Source: Sphingopyxis sp. BSN-002
GTDB taxonomy: Bacteria > Pseudomonadota > Alphaproteobacteria > Sphingomonadales > Sphingomonadaceae
Assembly: GCF_022024275.1 (NCBI RefSeq)
Contig: NZ_CP091804.1
Location: forward strand, 1,816,501-1,880,500
Length of the DNA: 64,000 bases
Reading direction: 5' to 3'
Shown here: positions 1-9,221 of the stretch, in pieces
How the letters are laid out: each line of letters opens with the position of its first letter
Position numbering within the stretch: the stretch's first letter is position 1
The notes under the pieces: generated by a model
What the model was told of the DNA's origin: nothing
The model's database searches: none
The model's input: only the letters and a program-made list of their open reading frames with translations
Translations under genes and position numbers: made by a program

Positions 1-320
1 TCGGGTTTTCCTACTTCGCTGAAGGTTTCATAGGCCCTGCGCGAAAAGTTCACCTGCGCGTCCTTGAACACCGTGTGCACCTTGTTGCGCACTACGATGT
101 CGAGCGCGGCGGTATTGTTGACATAGGCCTCGGTCGTCCCCGAGCGTCCGGCAATGTTGACGGCGCCCTGCAGCACCTGCTGGCCATAGAGCTGCCAGCA
201 ATAGTCGATCCCGCCCATGGTGAGCAGAAGGAAGAGCGGCGCTGCCAGCGCGAACTCCATGAAGGCCGTACCGCGCTGGTTGCGGGCAAGGCGACGGGCG
301 AAGACGAACCGGCGGATCAT
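1..320 (-). CDS. TadE-like Flp pilus assembly protein (partial)
   Basis: The visible 106 codons read as a short membrane-anchored, pseudopilin-like protein of the TadE family, which takes part in building type IVb (Flp/Tad) pili at the inner membrane. A basic N-terminus (MIRRFVFARRLARNQRG) runs into GTAFMEFALAAPLFLLL, a hydrophobic segment at about residues 17-40 carrying the conserved Glu of the family. The start ATG overlaps the TGA of the upstream vWA gene by four bases, so the two are translationally coupled. The C-terminus lies beyond the left window edge. Assignment rests on the N-terminal signature and on context. Confidence 0.8.
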   Translation of the reverse strand, partial: MIRRFVFARRLARNQRGTAFMEFALAAPLFLLLTMGGIDYCWQLYGQQVLQGAVNIAGRSGTTEAYVNNTAALDIVVRNKVHTVFKDAQVNFSRRAYETFSEVGKP

Positions 321-2269
321 TGCGAGAGCCTCAGTTTCGAGATCTGCCGGGCGATCGCCTGGAAATTCTCGTTAAGCTGCGCAGCATTCGCGGCCGAATA
401 GGTCTTGCCCGGCGTCGCGCAGGTCTTCAGCGCCGTCGTGATCGACGTGCCGAAGCCGACGATCCAGATCGTGATATTCTTCGCCTTCGCCGCTTCGCAA
501 AGCTGGAGGAAGCGGTTCGTGTGCCGCTTGACCGCCTCGGCATCGCTCGATGCCCCGATACGGCCGGTCGACTGCTCCTGGCTCTGGAACGAGAAGTTCG
601 AGATCGGCGCGGTCGGTTCGCCGTCGGTCATGAAAACGATGTGACGGGCGATCGGACGCTTGTTGGGTGCCTCCAGATTTTCGCTCTTGAAGAGGCCGTC
701 GGGCGACAGCAGGCGCGCGCCCCACACCATGCCGGCGTCGTGATAGGTGTAACCCTGCGCCTTCAGCTTGCCGATATAGCTGACGAAGCCCGCACGGTCA
801 TTCTTCGTCATCGTCGTCAGCTTCATTGCAGCGGGAGGGCATGCGGCCACGTCCGAACCGCCGGCAGCGCTCTTGCCAAAGCTGGTCGAACCGCCGGTCG
901 TCTGGTCCCCGGTTCCGCTGCGGCTGTACGCAACATCCGAAAGGAACATTTCCCACTGGGTCTTCCGGTCCGCTGTCGGAACCAGGTCGATGTTCATGTC
1001 ATAAGCGTCGGCGGGCGCGGTCTGCGTCGAGGTGAACGGCTTCGTGCCGCGCTCGATGATGCATCCGTTCCACGCAAAACTCTCGTCGACGCCCTTGGCG
1101 CCCGTCTTGGTGAAACTCATCGACGTCGTGCCGTTCTTGCCGGCGACGACATCGAAGTCGCGCTGCGTCCAGACGAAATAGTCGAACACCTTGATCGGCG
1201 GCTGCGTCAGCGTCGTCGGATAGGTTTCTGTATAGCGATAGGTGCGGTCGCGCCGCTGGCAGCGGTTGGTGCCGCTGACCTTGACCCACTGATATTCGTA
1301 TTTCTTGTAGGTATAGTCCTGCGTGGTGCTGTACTTCGTCACCTTGTTTCCGCTGCCATCGACGACCTGGCTCGTCTGGGTCGACGAAGCCGAGCCCGAT
1401 TTCGTCGCCGCGCCGCCCGCTGCCGACGGCGGGGTCGCACAGTTCGCCTGTGTCAGCGACACATTGCCCCAGGCCGACCAGCTGCTGCCCGAGTCGGCGT
1501 TGCCTGGATAGGTCGTGCCGGTCACTGCGCCATCGCTGGACGTGCCCGTCCCCCAGTCGTCCTTGAACTTGCCTTCGCGCGAAGGAGTCGACGCCTTGTC
1601 GGCGATCCATGCCGGATTCGCGGAATAGAGGATCGAACCGACGTTGACCGTGCCGCTGTACGGCACGACGCCGAAGCGCAGGCGTCCGTCGCCGAGGTCG
1701 GCAGTGGTCAGCGTGTCGAAGAAGGACACGGACGCTGCCTTCAGTGCCTCGATGCGCGAAACCGAGTCGCCCGAATTGATCGTGTCCATCGACCCGGTGA
1801 CGTCGAGCACCATCATGATGTCGGCGTTCGAGATTTCGAGCTTTGCGGTGCAGTTCACCGTCAGGTCGAAGCCCTTGAAGGCAAAAACCTTCATCACCGT
1901 CGTCGGCATGTGCGCGGTAGCGGTGCCGTTGACGTCCGCCGTCCCCGCCGCGACCGTATTGAACGTCACGCTGCTGCTGCCATAGGCATGATCGGAGAAG
2001 TTCGCGGTGAACATCTTGGTCGCTTCGTCCTTGGCGGCCTGCGTGTAGACGCCGCCCGCCATGTAACGGCGACCCGCGAGCGCGCCCGCGTCGCATGCCT
2101 GCTGCAGGCGAAGCTTCGCCATATAGGCGCGGCCGATGTCGATGCCCGACCCCGCGAAGCCCACGATCGGCAGGATCATGGCTGCGGTCAGCATCATGGC
2201 ATTGCCGCCCTGGTCGCGGATCAGCTTCGAGGTGCCGGCCCGCAGGCGGCTGATAAAGGTCCCTCGCAT
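317..2269 (-). CDS. TadG-like pilus assembly protein with vWA domain
   Basis: 650-residue membrane-anchored protein. The N-terminus has the TadE/G-like anchor (about residues 20-50, GGNAMMLTAAMILPIVGF). A von Willebrand A domain follows with a MIDAS-type motif VLDVTGSMD near residue 152, and a second conserved vWA element FMTDGEP appears only near residue 545, so the fold is split by a long Ser/Thr/Gly-rich insertion. Such proteins (TadG-like) act with Tad secretion machines, usually at the envelope. ATG 2269 was preferred over an upstream in-frame GTG (2302) because GAGGGG lies about ten bases before it. It is coupled by ATGA to the TadE-like gene. The vWA ligand is unknown. Confidence 0.85.
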   Translation of the reverse strand: MRGTFISRLRAGTSKLIRDQGGNAMMLTAAMILPIVGFAGSGIDIGRAYMAKLRLQQACDAGALAGRRYMAGGVYTQAAKDEATKMFTANFSDHAYGSSSVTFNTVAAGTADVNGTATAHMPTTVMKVFAFKGFDLTVNCTAKLEISNADIMMVLDVTGSMDTINSGDSVSRIEALKAASVSFFDTLTTADLGDGRLRFGVVPYSGTVNVGSILYSANPAWIADKASTPSREGKFKDDWGTGTSSDGAVTGTTYPGNADSGSSWSAWGNVSLTQANCATPPSAAGGAATKSGSASSTQTSQVVDGSGNKVTKYSTTQDYTYKKYEYQWVKVSGTNRCQRRDRTYRYTETYPTTLTQPPIKVFDYFVWTQRDFDVVAGKNGTTSMSFTKTGAKGVDESFAWNGCIIERGTKPFTSTQTAPADAYDMNIDLVPTADRKTQWEMFLSDVAYSRSGTGDQTTGGSTSFGKSAAGGSDVAACPPAAMKLTTMTKNDRAGFVSYIGKLKAQGYTYHDAGMVWGARLLSPDGLFKSENLEAPNKRPIARHIVFMTDGEPTAPISNFSFQSQEQSTGRIGASSDAEAVKRHTNRFLQLCEAAKAKNITIWIVGFGTSITTALKTCATPGKTYSAANAAQLNENFQAIARQISKLRLSQ

Positions 2270-2475
2270 GGTCAAAAACCCCTCTTGGTCCAGAGGCGCC
2301 ACCCACCCAGATGCGCTTCCGGTACCCTTGCACCTAGGGGAGGAGTGCTTACCAAATTGCTAATCGCCACTTGCAGCGGGCGCGGTTTTCTGCCGATTCT
2401 GACCCGTATCGGGACAGATGCGCCGGGTGTACGGCGATGGGTGCGCAAGAAATCGCCTTATGCTATCGGCTTGCC

Positions 2476-3219
2476 ATGCCCGCGACACCCGCATGGCCAC
2501 CCGCCAGCACGCCCCGCATTTTTGTCGACCAGCCGCTCGGACCCGATGCCGTGCCCGTCATCGAGGGGTCGGCTGCCCATTATCTGATCAATGTGATGCG
2601 GCTGAAGGTCGGCGATCCGCTGCTGCTCTTCGACAATCGCAGCGGCGAATGGCTCGGTACCGTTGCCGACGCAGGCAAGCGCGCGGCGACGATTCGCATC
2701 GAACGCCGGATGCGGCCGCTCGAAGCCGTGCCCGACCTCTGGCTCTGCTTTGCGCCGGTGAAAAAGGCGAGGCTCGACTGGATCATCGAGAAGGCAACCG
2801 AACTGGGCGTCGCCCGGCTGCAGCCCGTCATCACCGAACGGACGATCGTCGAACGCGTGAAGCAGGAACGCATCGAGGCCCAGATCATAGAAGCCTGCGA
2901 ACAATGCGGACGCACCGCGCTGCCCGAACTCGCGGAGCCGGTTAAGCTGCCCCGGCTGGTGCAGGACTGGGACGAAACCCGCACGCTTCTCTTCGCCGAC
3001 GAGGAAGGCGGACCGGCCATGGCATCGGTCGCGGCGCCCGCGCCGGCGGCGATCCTGACCGGCCCCGAAGGCGGTTTCACCGTGCGCGAGCGCGAAATGC
3101 TATTGGCGACGCCTGCGGTACGCCGCATTGCGCTCGGTCCGCGCATATTGCGCGCCGAGACGGCGGCGATCGCGGCCGTCAGCCTGTGGATGGCGCAGCA
3201 CGGCGACTGGCGCGCCTGA
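2476..3219 (+). CDS. rsmE: 16S rRNA (uracil(1498)-N(3))-methyltransferase RsmE
   Basis: 247-residue SPOUT-class RNA methyltransferase that modifies U1498 of 16S rRNA using SAM. The N-terminal PUA-like part includes HYLINVMRLKVGD, and the C-terminal knot carries the family motifs TGPEGGFTVRE and LGPRILRAETAAIAA, which form the SAM pocket. Length is normal for RsmE. The start chosen is the ATG that begins MPATPAWPPAS and leads directly into the conserved PRIFVDQPL; the longer in-frame extension looks non-coding. No clear Shine-Dalgarno is visible. The gene is divergent from the pilus genes and followed by a hairpin with a short T run. Confidence 0.93.
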   Translation: MPATPAWPPASTPRIFVDQPLGPDAVPVIEGSAAHYLINVMRLKVGDPLLLFDNRSGEWLGTVADAGKRAATIRIERRMRPLEAVPDLWLCFAPVKKARLDWIIEKATELGVARLQPVITERTIVERVKQERIEAQIIEACEQCGRTALPELAEPVKLPRLVQDWDETRTLLFADEEGGPAMASVAAPAPAAILTGPEGGFTVREREMLLATPAVRRIALGPRILRAETAAIAAVSLWMAQHGDWRA

Positions 3220-3250
3220 TACAGACCTGTTCCATTACGGGACAAAATTA

Positions 3251-3270
3251 CTGCCAAACTGGCAGCTTTT
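3251..3270 (+). terminator. weak intrinsic terminator after rsmE
   Basis: CTGCCA and TGGCAG form a six-base-pair stem with an AAC loop, followed directly by CTTTT. It sits 31 bases after the rsmE stop and 37 bases before the next gene. The stem is short for an intrinsic terminator, so function is only probable. Confidence 0.45.
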
Positions 3271-3307
3271 AACTCCATATTAGTCATATCGCTTCAAAGG
3301 CTTGGCC

Positions 3308-5290
3308 ATGCAACGGCGGGACCAGAGCCGAGATCGCTGGCGTGGGGGCCAGCGAGCGCTGACAGGACGGGCACTGACCATGCTCGGCTGGCTGGCGCTG
3401 GCGCTCGCCGTTGCAACCCCTGCCTCCGCGCAGACCAGCACGACCTATGCGAACACGACCGCGGGGACGATCAGCGACACTGCGACACCGTGCACGAACC
3501 CGCTCGTACGCACCTTCACCGTCGCCCCGAATGCACAGGTCAGCGACGTCAATATCGGCGTCCAGCTGACGCATACCTATCGCGGCGACATTCGCGCGAC
3601 CCTGACCTCGCCGTCGGGCACGGTCGTCAACCTGATCACCAATGTCGGTACCTCGGCCGACAATCTGAACGTCCTGTTCGACGACAGTGCGGCGGCCAGC
3701 GTCTCGACGCACACGTCGAACGACAACACCACCGCCGCGCCGCCCTATCAGCGGACCTTCCGTCCGGAAGGCTCGCTTGCCGATTTCAACGGCCAGGGTT
3801 CGGCAGGAACGTGGCAGCTCTCCATCTGCGATTCGCTGAGCGGCGACAGCGGCAGCTTCGCGCGCGCGCATCTGTATCTGACGACCGTGCCGCTTTCGCC
3901 CTATGCCGACCTGTCGCTGTCGAAATCGGTGAGCAGCGCATCTCCCGCGTTCGGCGCGAGCATCAGCTATACACTGAGCGTCACCAACGCGGGCGCATCG
4001 GCGCTGACGGCGAACGGCGTGACGGTCCAGGATACGCTGCCGGCCGGTTTCAGTTTCACCTCGGCATCGGGCTTCGGCAGCTACAACAGCGGCACCGGTG
4101 TGTGGAGCGTGGGCAGCATTCCTCCGGGAACCACGCGCACGCTGACGATCAACGGCACCGTCGCCGCGACCTCGGGCGCAACCGTCACCAACAGCGCCGA
4201 AATCAGCGCTTCCTCGGCCTATGACTTCGATTCGACCCCCGGCAACGGGGCAAGCGGCGAGGATGATTATGCATCGGCAAGCTTCACCGTCTCGGGCACG
4301 CGTGTTGCGGGAACCCCGCCGACGCTCGTCTGCCCTGTCGGGATGACGGTACACGACTGGGACACGGTATCGTGGCCGGCCGGCAACACCAGCGGCAGCG
4401 CATCGCTTGCCGCGATCGGGCCGACCAGCTTCAACATCGCCATCAGCGGCGGCAGCTTCCTCAGCAACGCCACCTACGGCGGCCAGTCGCCGACGCGGCA
4501 GAATGTCGTCAACGGCGGAATGACCGGACAATATTCGATTTTCGAGCTCGTCGATTTCACCAGTCCGTCGGGCACCGTGACCTCGACGATCACCTTGCCG
4601 ACCGCCGTGCCGGGGGCGCAGTTCCGCCTGTTCGATGTCGACTACGGCGCCGGGCAATTCGCCGATCGGGTCACGGTTACCGGTACCTATAACGGCACGA
4701 CAGTCTATCCGGTCCTGACCAATGGGGTTGCCAATTATGTCGTCGGCAACAATGCCTATGGCGACGCGCTGTCGGCGGACAACAGTGCCGAAGGCACCGT
4801 CGTCGTTACCTTCACTTCGCCGGTCGACAGCATCGTCATCGAATATGGAAGCTACAGCCTGTCGCCCGCCAATCCGGGACAGCAGGGCGTGGCGATCCAC
4901 GACATCAGCTTCTGCCGCCCGATCGCGAACCTGCTGATCGCCAAGACCAGCAGCGTCGTCAGCGATCCGGTCAACGGCACGACCGACCCCAAGGCAATCC
5001 CGGGCGCGACGATGCGCTATTGCCTGCTCGTCACCAACAACGGCAGCGCGACCGCGACAAGCGTCGTCGTTTCCGACCCGCTGCCCGCCACGACGAGCTT
5101 TGTCGCCGGATCGCTGCGCAGCGGCACGAGTTGTGCCGGGGCAACGACCGTCGAGGATGACGACGCGGCCGGCGCCGACGAGAGCGACCCCTTCGGCGCA
5201 TCGCGGGCAGGATCGATCGTATCGGCCGGCGCTCCGACGCTGACCCCTGCAAGCGCGATGGCCATCCTGTTCGACGTGACGGTGAACTGA
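3308..5290 (+). CDS. secreted P-domain/DUF11 repeat protein
   Basis: 660-residue exported protein of unknown role. After a long basic N-terminus comes a signal peptide (LGWLALALAVATPASAQ, about residues 20-41). Next is a proprotein-convertase P-like beta-sandwich at about 45-200 (THTYRGDIRATLTSPSGT, GTWQLSICDSLSGDSG) and a DUF11 module at about 205-320 (LSKSVSSASP, ISYTLSVTNAGAS). An unassigned beta-rich region follows, then a second, incomplete DUF11-like part starting LLIAKTSSVVSDPVNG. DUF11 modules are common in large surface or secreted adhesin-like proteins. No protease, sorting motif or membrane anchor is visible at the C-terminus. The ATG at 3308 is preferred over an overlapping TTG at 3302. 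Its TGA overlaps the next ATG by one base. Confidence 0.75.
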   Translation: MQRRDQSRDRWRGGQRALTGRALTMLGWLALALAVATPASAQTSTTYANTTAGTISDTATPCTNPLVRTFTVAPNAQVSDVNIGVQLTHTYRGDIRATLTSPSGTVVNLITNVGTSADNLNVLFDDSAAASVSTHTSNDNTTAAPPYQRTFRPEGSLADFNGQGSAGTWQLSICDSLSGDSGSFARAHLYLTTVPLSPYADLSLSKSVSSASPAFGASISYTLSVTNAGASALTANGVTVQDTLPAGFSFTSASGFGSYNSGTGVWSVGSIPPGTTRTLTINGTVAATSGATVTNSAEISASSAYDFDSTPGNGASGEDDYASASFTVSGTRVAGTPPTLVCPVGMTVHDWDTVSWPAGNTSGSASLAAIGPTSFNIAISGGSFLSNATYGGQSPTRQNVVNGGMTGQYSIFELVDFTSPSGTVTSTITLPTAVPGAQFRLFDVDYGAGQFADRVTVTGTYNGTTVYPVLTNGVANYVVGNNAYGDALSADNSAEGTVVVTFTSPVDSIVIEYGSYSLSPANPGQQGVAIHDISFCRPIANLLIAKTSSVVSDPVNGTTDPKAIPGATMRYCLLVTNNGSATATSVVVSDPLPATTSFVAGSLRSGTSCAGATTVEDDDAAGADESDPFGASRAGSIVSAGAPTLTPASAMAILFDVTVN

Positions 5291-7638
5291 TGCGGATCCG
5301 GGCTGCCCTTGCCGTTCTGGCGCTCTTTTCCGGAGCGGTTCCCGCACACGCGCAGCGCGTGATCGTGAATCCGTCGTTCGAATCGAACGATCCGCAAGGG
5401 CCGGGCGCCGCGAGCTACGAAATCTATTCGAACGGATCGGTCGCCGGCTGGGACTCGGCGTCGGGCGAGATCGAGCTGTGGGACACGGGGTTCCAGGGCG
5501 TCCCCGCCTATGACGGATCGGTATTCGCCGAGATGAACGCCAACGTCCCCGGCGCCTTCTACCAGAATATCTGCATGGTGAACGGCGAGACGATCGGCTG
5601 GACCTTCGCGCACCGCGCACGCTCGGGCGGTCCGGCGACGCAGACAGCACGTTTCCAGATCGCGAACAGTTCGGGGACGCTGATCCAGAGCCTCGCGACG
5701 CAGGCCTCGACCGTCAACAATGTCTGGAACATCAACACCGGCAGCGCGACCTATAGCGGCGCGTCGGGGGTGCAGCGCGTCCAGTTCATCACCACCGACC
5801 CCGGCAGCTACGGCAATTTCCTCGACGACATTCGCATCACGCTCAACCCGTTCGTCGAAATGTCGACGGCGAGCGCCTCCGGCGTCGAATCGATCGCGTC
5901 GGCGAACGTCCCGGCGCTGCGCGTCAGCGGCACGCTGTTCACGGCGCGCACGGTCAATGTCAGCATCACCGGCGGCACGGCGACGCTCGGCACCGATTAT
6001 ACGACGCCCGGCGGCGGCGCGAATTTCACCGTCACGATTCCCGCCGGGACCTACAACAATACGACCGTCCCGCTCGGCATCACCGTCATCGACGACACCG
6101 CAACCGAAGGCAGCGAGACGATCCAGATCGCGCTGAACGGCGGGACGGGCTATACGGTCGCAAGCACCGCGAGTTGCGGCGGGACGCCGATCACCACCAG
6201 CACCTATACCATCACCGACAATGATTCGCCCGTCGTGCTCGCGAAGGCGTGGACCAACGGCATCGCGAACGACGCCGTCAGCCTGTCGATTGCAGGCGGC
6301 CTGATCCCGGTCGCCGGCTCGTCGACAGTCGGCGGAAGCGCGACCAACGCCACTTCGGTTGCGATCGCCGGGTCGACGCTGACGCTGACCGAGGTTTTCA
6401 CCGCCGGCAGCGCCGCCAATTACAACAGCAGCATCGAATGCCGTCGCAACAGTGACAATGCCGTCGTCGCAACGTCGGGGACCGGGCTTAGCCGCACGGT
6501 CGTCATGCCATCCGGAAGCGCGCTCACCTGTACCTGGACGAACAGCCGCAAGTCGGCCACGCTCGTCGTGCGCAAAAGCTGGGTGAATGCGCTCGTTGCC
6601 GATGCGGTCACCGTCGCGACGACCGGACTCATCAACAACGCCAGCCTCGCCTCGGTCGCCAACAGCGCGACCGAGACCGACACCAATGCCGCCGTCACCG
6701 TCTATGCGGCCGAGGCCGCGACGCTCGGCGAGGCCTTCTCCGTCGGCAACGGCGCGAATTACACGCAGACGCTCGCCTGCACCGGCAATGCGACCGCGCT
6801 CGCGGGCAACGTGCTGACGGTGAACGCCGCCGACACCGCGATCGTGTGCACCTTCACCAACAGCCGCATCGCGCAGCAAATCCGGCTGGCGAAGCTCTGG
6901 ACCGGCGCGACGACCGGCCACATCGCGAGCGCGACGACGACCGGCGGCACCGCCAATCCCTCGTTCAGTTCGACCGCACCGACCGCGACGACCGGAACCT
7001 ATGTCTCCGTCCGCGCCGGCGACGTGCTGACCCTGCCGGCCGAGACATATGGCGGCGGCGCCGTCGCCGCGCTCTATAATGCGACGGTCGAATGCACCGG
7101 CGGCAGCCCGCTCGCGAGCGGCGCGACGGGGCGCACGCTGACGATCGCCGGCAGCGCGACGGCAACGACCTGTACCTACACCAACGCCTATGTCCTGCCG
7201 CTGTCGATCGCCAAAACCTCGACCGCGTACAGCGACCCGTTCAACGGTGCCCTCAACCCCAAGCTGATCCCCGGCGGCATCGCCGACTATACGCTCACCA
7301 TTACCGCCCCCGCCGGCACCGCGCCGACGGCAGGCAGCGTGATCGTCACCGACATCATCCCCGCGAACCTCAGCCTGTTCGTCGGCACCTATGCGCCGGG
7401 TCCCGGGCCGATCGCCTTCGGCGCGGGATCGAGCGGGCTGACCTACAGCTTCGCCAGCCTCGGCAGTACCACCGACGACGTCTCCTTCTCGAACAATGGC
7501 GGGGTCAGCTGGACTTATGTTCCGGTCGCCGACGCGAACGGTGTCGACGCCAATATCACGCATATCCGCATCAATCCGAAGGGCAGCATGGCGCCGGGAT
7601 CGAGCTTTACGATCAACCTGCGCGCGCGGGTGAAATAG
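5290..7638 (+). CDS. secreted Calx-beta/tandem-repeat/DUF11 protein
   Basis: 782-residue exported protein coupled to the previous gene (TGATG). Signal peptide to about residue 21 (ALFSGAVPAHAQ). An N-terminal jelly-roll-like domain (about 22-185, RVIVNPSFESND) is followed by a Calx-beta-like module (about 190-310, GTDYTTPGGGANFTVTIPAG and DDTATEGSETIQI). Three tandem modules of about 107 residues start near 315, 423 and 530 with LAKAWTNG, VRKSWVNA and LAKLWTGA; each ends with a Cys-Thr/Thr-Cys-T-T/F-T-N element. A DUF11-like end (about 637-782) closes the protein. No enzyme motif is visible. Low-charge, Thr/Ala/Ser-rich composition fits an extracellular structural or adhesin-type protein. Function is inferred only from architecture. 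Confidence 0.75.
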   Translation: MRIRAALAVLALFSGAVPAHAQRVIVNPSFESNDPQGPGAASYEIYSNGSVAGWDSASGEIELWDTGFQGVPAYDGSVFAEMNANVPGAFYQNICMVNGETIGWTFAHRARSGGPATQTARFQIANSSGTLIQSLATQASTVNNVWNINTGSATYSGASGVQRVQFITTDPGSYGNFLDDIRITLNPFVEMSTASASGVESIASANVPALRVSGTLFTARTVNVSITGGTATLGTDYTTPGGGANFTVTIPAGTYNNTTVPLGITVIDDTATEGSETIQIALNGGTGYTVASTASCGGTPITTSTYTITDNDSPVVLAKAWTNGIANDAVSLSIAGGLIPVAGSSTVGGSATNATSVAIAGSTLTLTEVFTAGSAANYNSSIECRRNSDNAVVATSGTGLSRTVVMPSGSALTCTWTNSRKSATLVVRKSWVNALVADAVTVATTGLINNASLASVANSATETDTNAAVTVYAAEAATLGEAFSVGNGANYTQTLACTGNATALAGNVLTVNAADTAIVCTFTNSRIAQQIRLAKLWTGATTGHIASATTTGGTANPSFSSTAPTATTGTYVSVRAGDVLTLPAETYGGGAVAALYNATVECTGGSPLASGATGRTLTIAGSATATTCTYTNAYVLPLSIAKTSTAYSDPFNGALNPKLIPGGIADYTLTITAPAGTAPTAGSVIVTDIIPANLSLFVGTYAPGPGPIAFGAGSSGLTYSFASLGSTTDDVSFSNNGGVSWTYVPVADANGVDANITHIRINPKGSMAPGSSFTINLRARVK

Positions 7639-7689
7639 GGCTGCAACGGCCCCGATTGCATTCTGTACCGAATAGTCTAGTGGCGCGAC

Positions 7690-9063
7690 ATGAGCACGCG
7701 CACCGCCTCCGACAGCAACGACCCCATCGTTGAAAACCGCGACCAGCTCGCGGCCCCCATGATCAAGGGCGAGAAGCCCAAGGACCGCTGGCGGATCGGC
7801 ACCGAGCACGAGAAATTCGTCTATCGCACCGCCGATCATCGTGCGCCGTCCTACGACGAGCCCGGTGGCATCCGCGACCTTCTGATGGCGCTCACCCGCT
7901 TCGGCTGGGAGCCGGTGATCGAGGGCGGCAATGTCATCGCGCTCGCGGGCAGCGACGGCACCGTCAGCCTCGAACCCGCGGGGCAGCTCGAACTCTCGGG
8001 CGCGCCGCTCGAAAATCTGCATCAGACCTGCGCCGAGACCGGCCGGCATCTGAAGCAGGTGAAGGAAGTCGGCGCCGAACTGGGGCTCGGTTTTCTCGGG
8101 CTGGGCATGTGGCCCGACAAGACGCGCGCCGAGCTGCCGATCATGCCCAAGGGCCGCTACAAGATCATGCTGGAGCATATGCCGCGCGTCGGCACCATGG
8201 GGCTCGACATGATGCTGCGCACCTGCACGATCCAGACCAACCTCGACTATTCGTCCGAGGCCGACATGGTGCAGAAGTTCCGTGTCAGCCTTGCGCTCCA
8301 GCCGCTCGCGACAGCGCTCTTCGCCAGCTCGCCGTTCACCGAAGGCAAGCCCAACGGCTTCATGTCGTACCGCAGCCATATCTGGACCGACACCGATCCC
8401 GCGCGCACCGGCATGCTGCCTTTCGTGTTCGAGGAAGGCTTCGGATACGAACGCTACGTCGACTATATGCTCGACGTGCCGATGTATTTCGTCTTCCGCG
8501 ACGGGCAATATATCGATGCCGCCGGCCTCAGTTTCCGCGATTTCATGAAGGGCGAACTCTCGGTGCTGCCGGGCGAACTACCGCGGCTTTCCGACTGGAA
8601 CGACCATCTTTCGACCGCCTTCCCCGAAGTGCGTTTGAAGAGCTTCCTCGAAATGCGCGGCGCCGACGGCGGCCCGTGGAACCGCATCTGTGCGCTCCCG
8701 GCGCTCTGGGTCGGGCTGCTCTACGATCAGGGCGCGCTCGACGCGGCGTGGGATCTCGTCAAGGACTGGAGCATCGAGGAGCAGCAGACGCTGCGCGATG
8801 CGGTCCCGAGCGAAGGCCTCGACGCCCCGGCGCCCGGCGGCGGCACCGTCGGTCAGCTTGCGCACCGCGTGCTCGACATAGCGGCTGCGGGCCTCGCCTC
8901 GCGCGGCGAGGTCAATTCGATGGGCGACAACGAGGTCGGCTTCCTCGAACCGCTGCGCCGCATCGCCGCGTCGGGCAAATCGCCAGCGCACGACCTGCTC
9001 GACCGCTACGAAGGTCCGTGGAACCACGACCTCTCGAAAATCTATGACGAACTGAGCTTCTAA
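7690..9063 (+). CDS. gshA: glutamate-cysteine ligase (plant/alphaproteobacterial type)
   Basis: 457-residue cytosolic enzyme joining L-glutamate and L-cysteine with ATP, the first step of glutathione synthesis. The sequence matches the plant-type GCS family rather than the enterobacterial one: an N-terminal WRIGTEHEKFVYR metal/substrate segment, EGGNVIALAG, SLEPAGQLELSGAPL, LGLGMWPDKTRAELPIMPKG and MLRTCTIQTNLDYSSE. Length is as expected. It stands alone on the plus strand with 51 bases before it. In this window glutathione would feed three GST-family proteins. Confidence 0.94.
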   Translation: MSTRTASDSNDPIVENRDQLAAPMIKGEKPKDRWRIGTEHEKFVYRTADHRAPSYDEPGGIRDLLMALTRFGWEPVIEGGNVIALAGSDGTVSLEPAGQLELSGAPLENLHQTCAETGRHLKQVKEVGAELGLGFLGLGMWPDKTRAELPIMPKGRYKIMLEHMPRVGTMGLDMMLRTCTIQTNLDYSSEADMVQKFRVSLALQPLATALFASSPFTEGKPNGFMSYRSHIWTDTDPARTGMLPFVFEEGFGYERYVDYMLDVPMYFVFRDGQYIDAAGLSFRDFMKGELSVLPGELPRLSDWNDHLSTAFPEVRLKSFLEMRGADGGPWNRICALPALWVGLLYDQGALDAAWDLVKDWSIEEQQTLRDAVPSEGLDAPAPGGGTVGQLAHRVLDIAAAGLASRGEVNSMGDNEVGFLEPLRRIAASGKSPAHDLLDRYEGPWNHDLSKIYDELSF

Positions 9064-9221
9064 GGGACAACAACGTCCCCGAAGTGCAGCAATTCGGCAA
9101 CACTGCTGACACGAACGTCAACGGCGCGCGCTTCCGCGATTGATCGCGCACGCGCTCAGCGCCAAAGAGCGGTTGCTTTTCGTACCTCTCCCATCGTCAA
9201 CTCTGTTTCAGGAAGCTTGCC

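Noticed and set aside
320..2587. 755-codon plus-strand open frame opposite the TadG-like gene
   Set aside because: No domain and strongly biased composition; the minus-strand frame has the vWA and TadE/G signatures.
3284..5650. 788-codon minus-strand open frame opposite the first DUF11 gene
   Set aside because: Arg/Ser-rich low-complexity translation, no domain, no ribosome binding site; shadow of the real plus-strand gene.
5017..8508. Very long open frame (1163 codons) on the minus strand opposite the second DUF11 gene and gshA
   Set aside because: It is antisense to two genes with clear signal peptide, domain and family matches, and its translation is Arg/Asp/Gly-rich without any domain; typical by-product of G+C-rich codon use.
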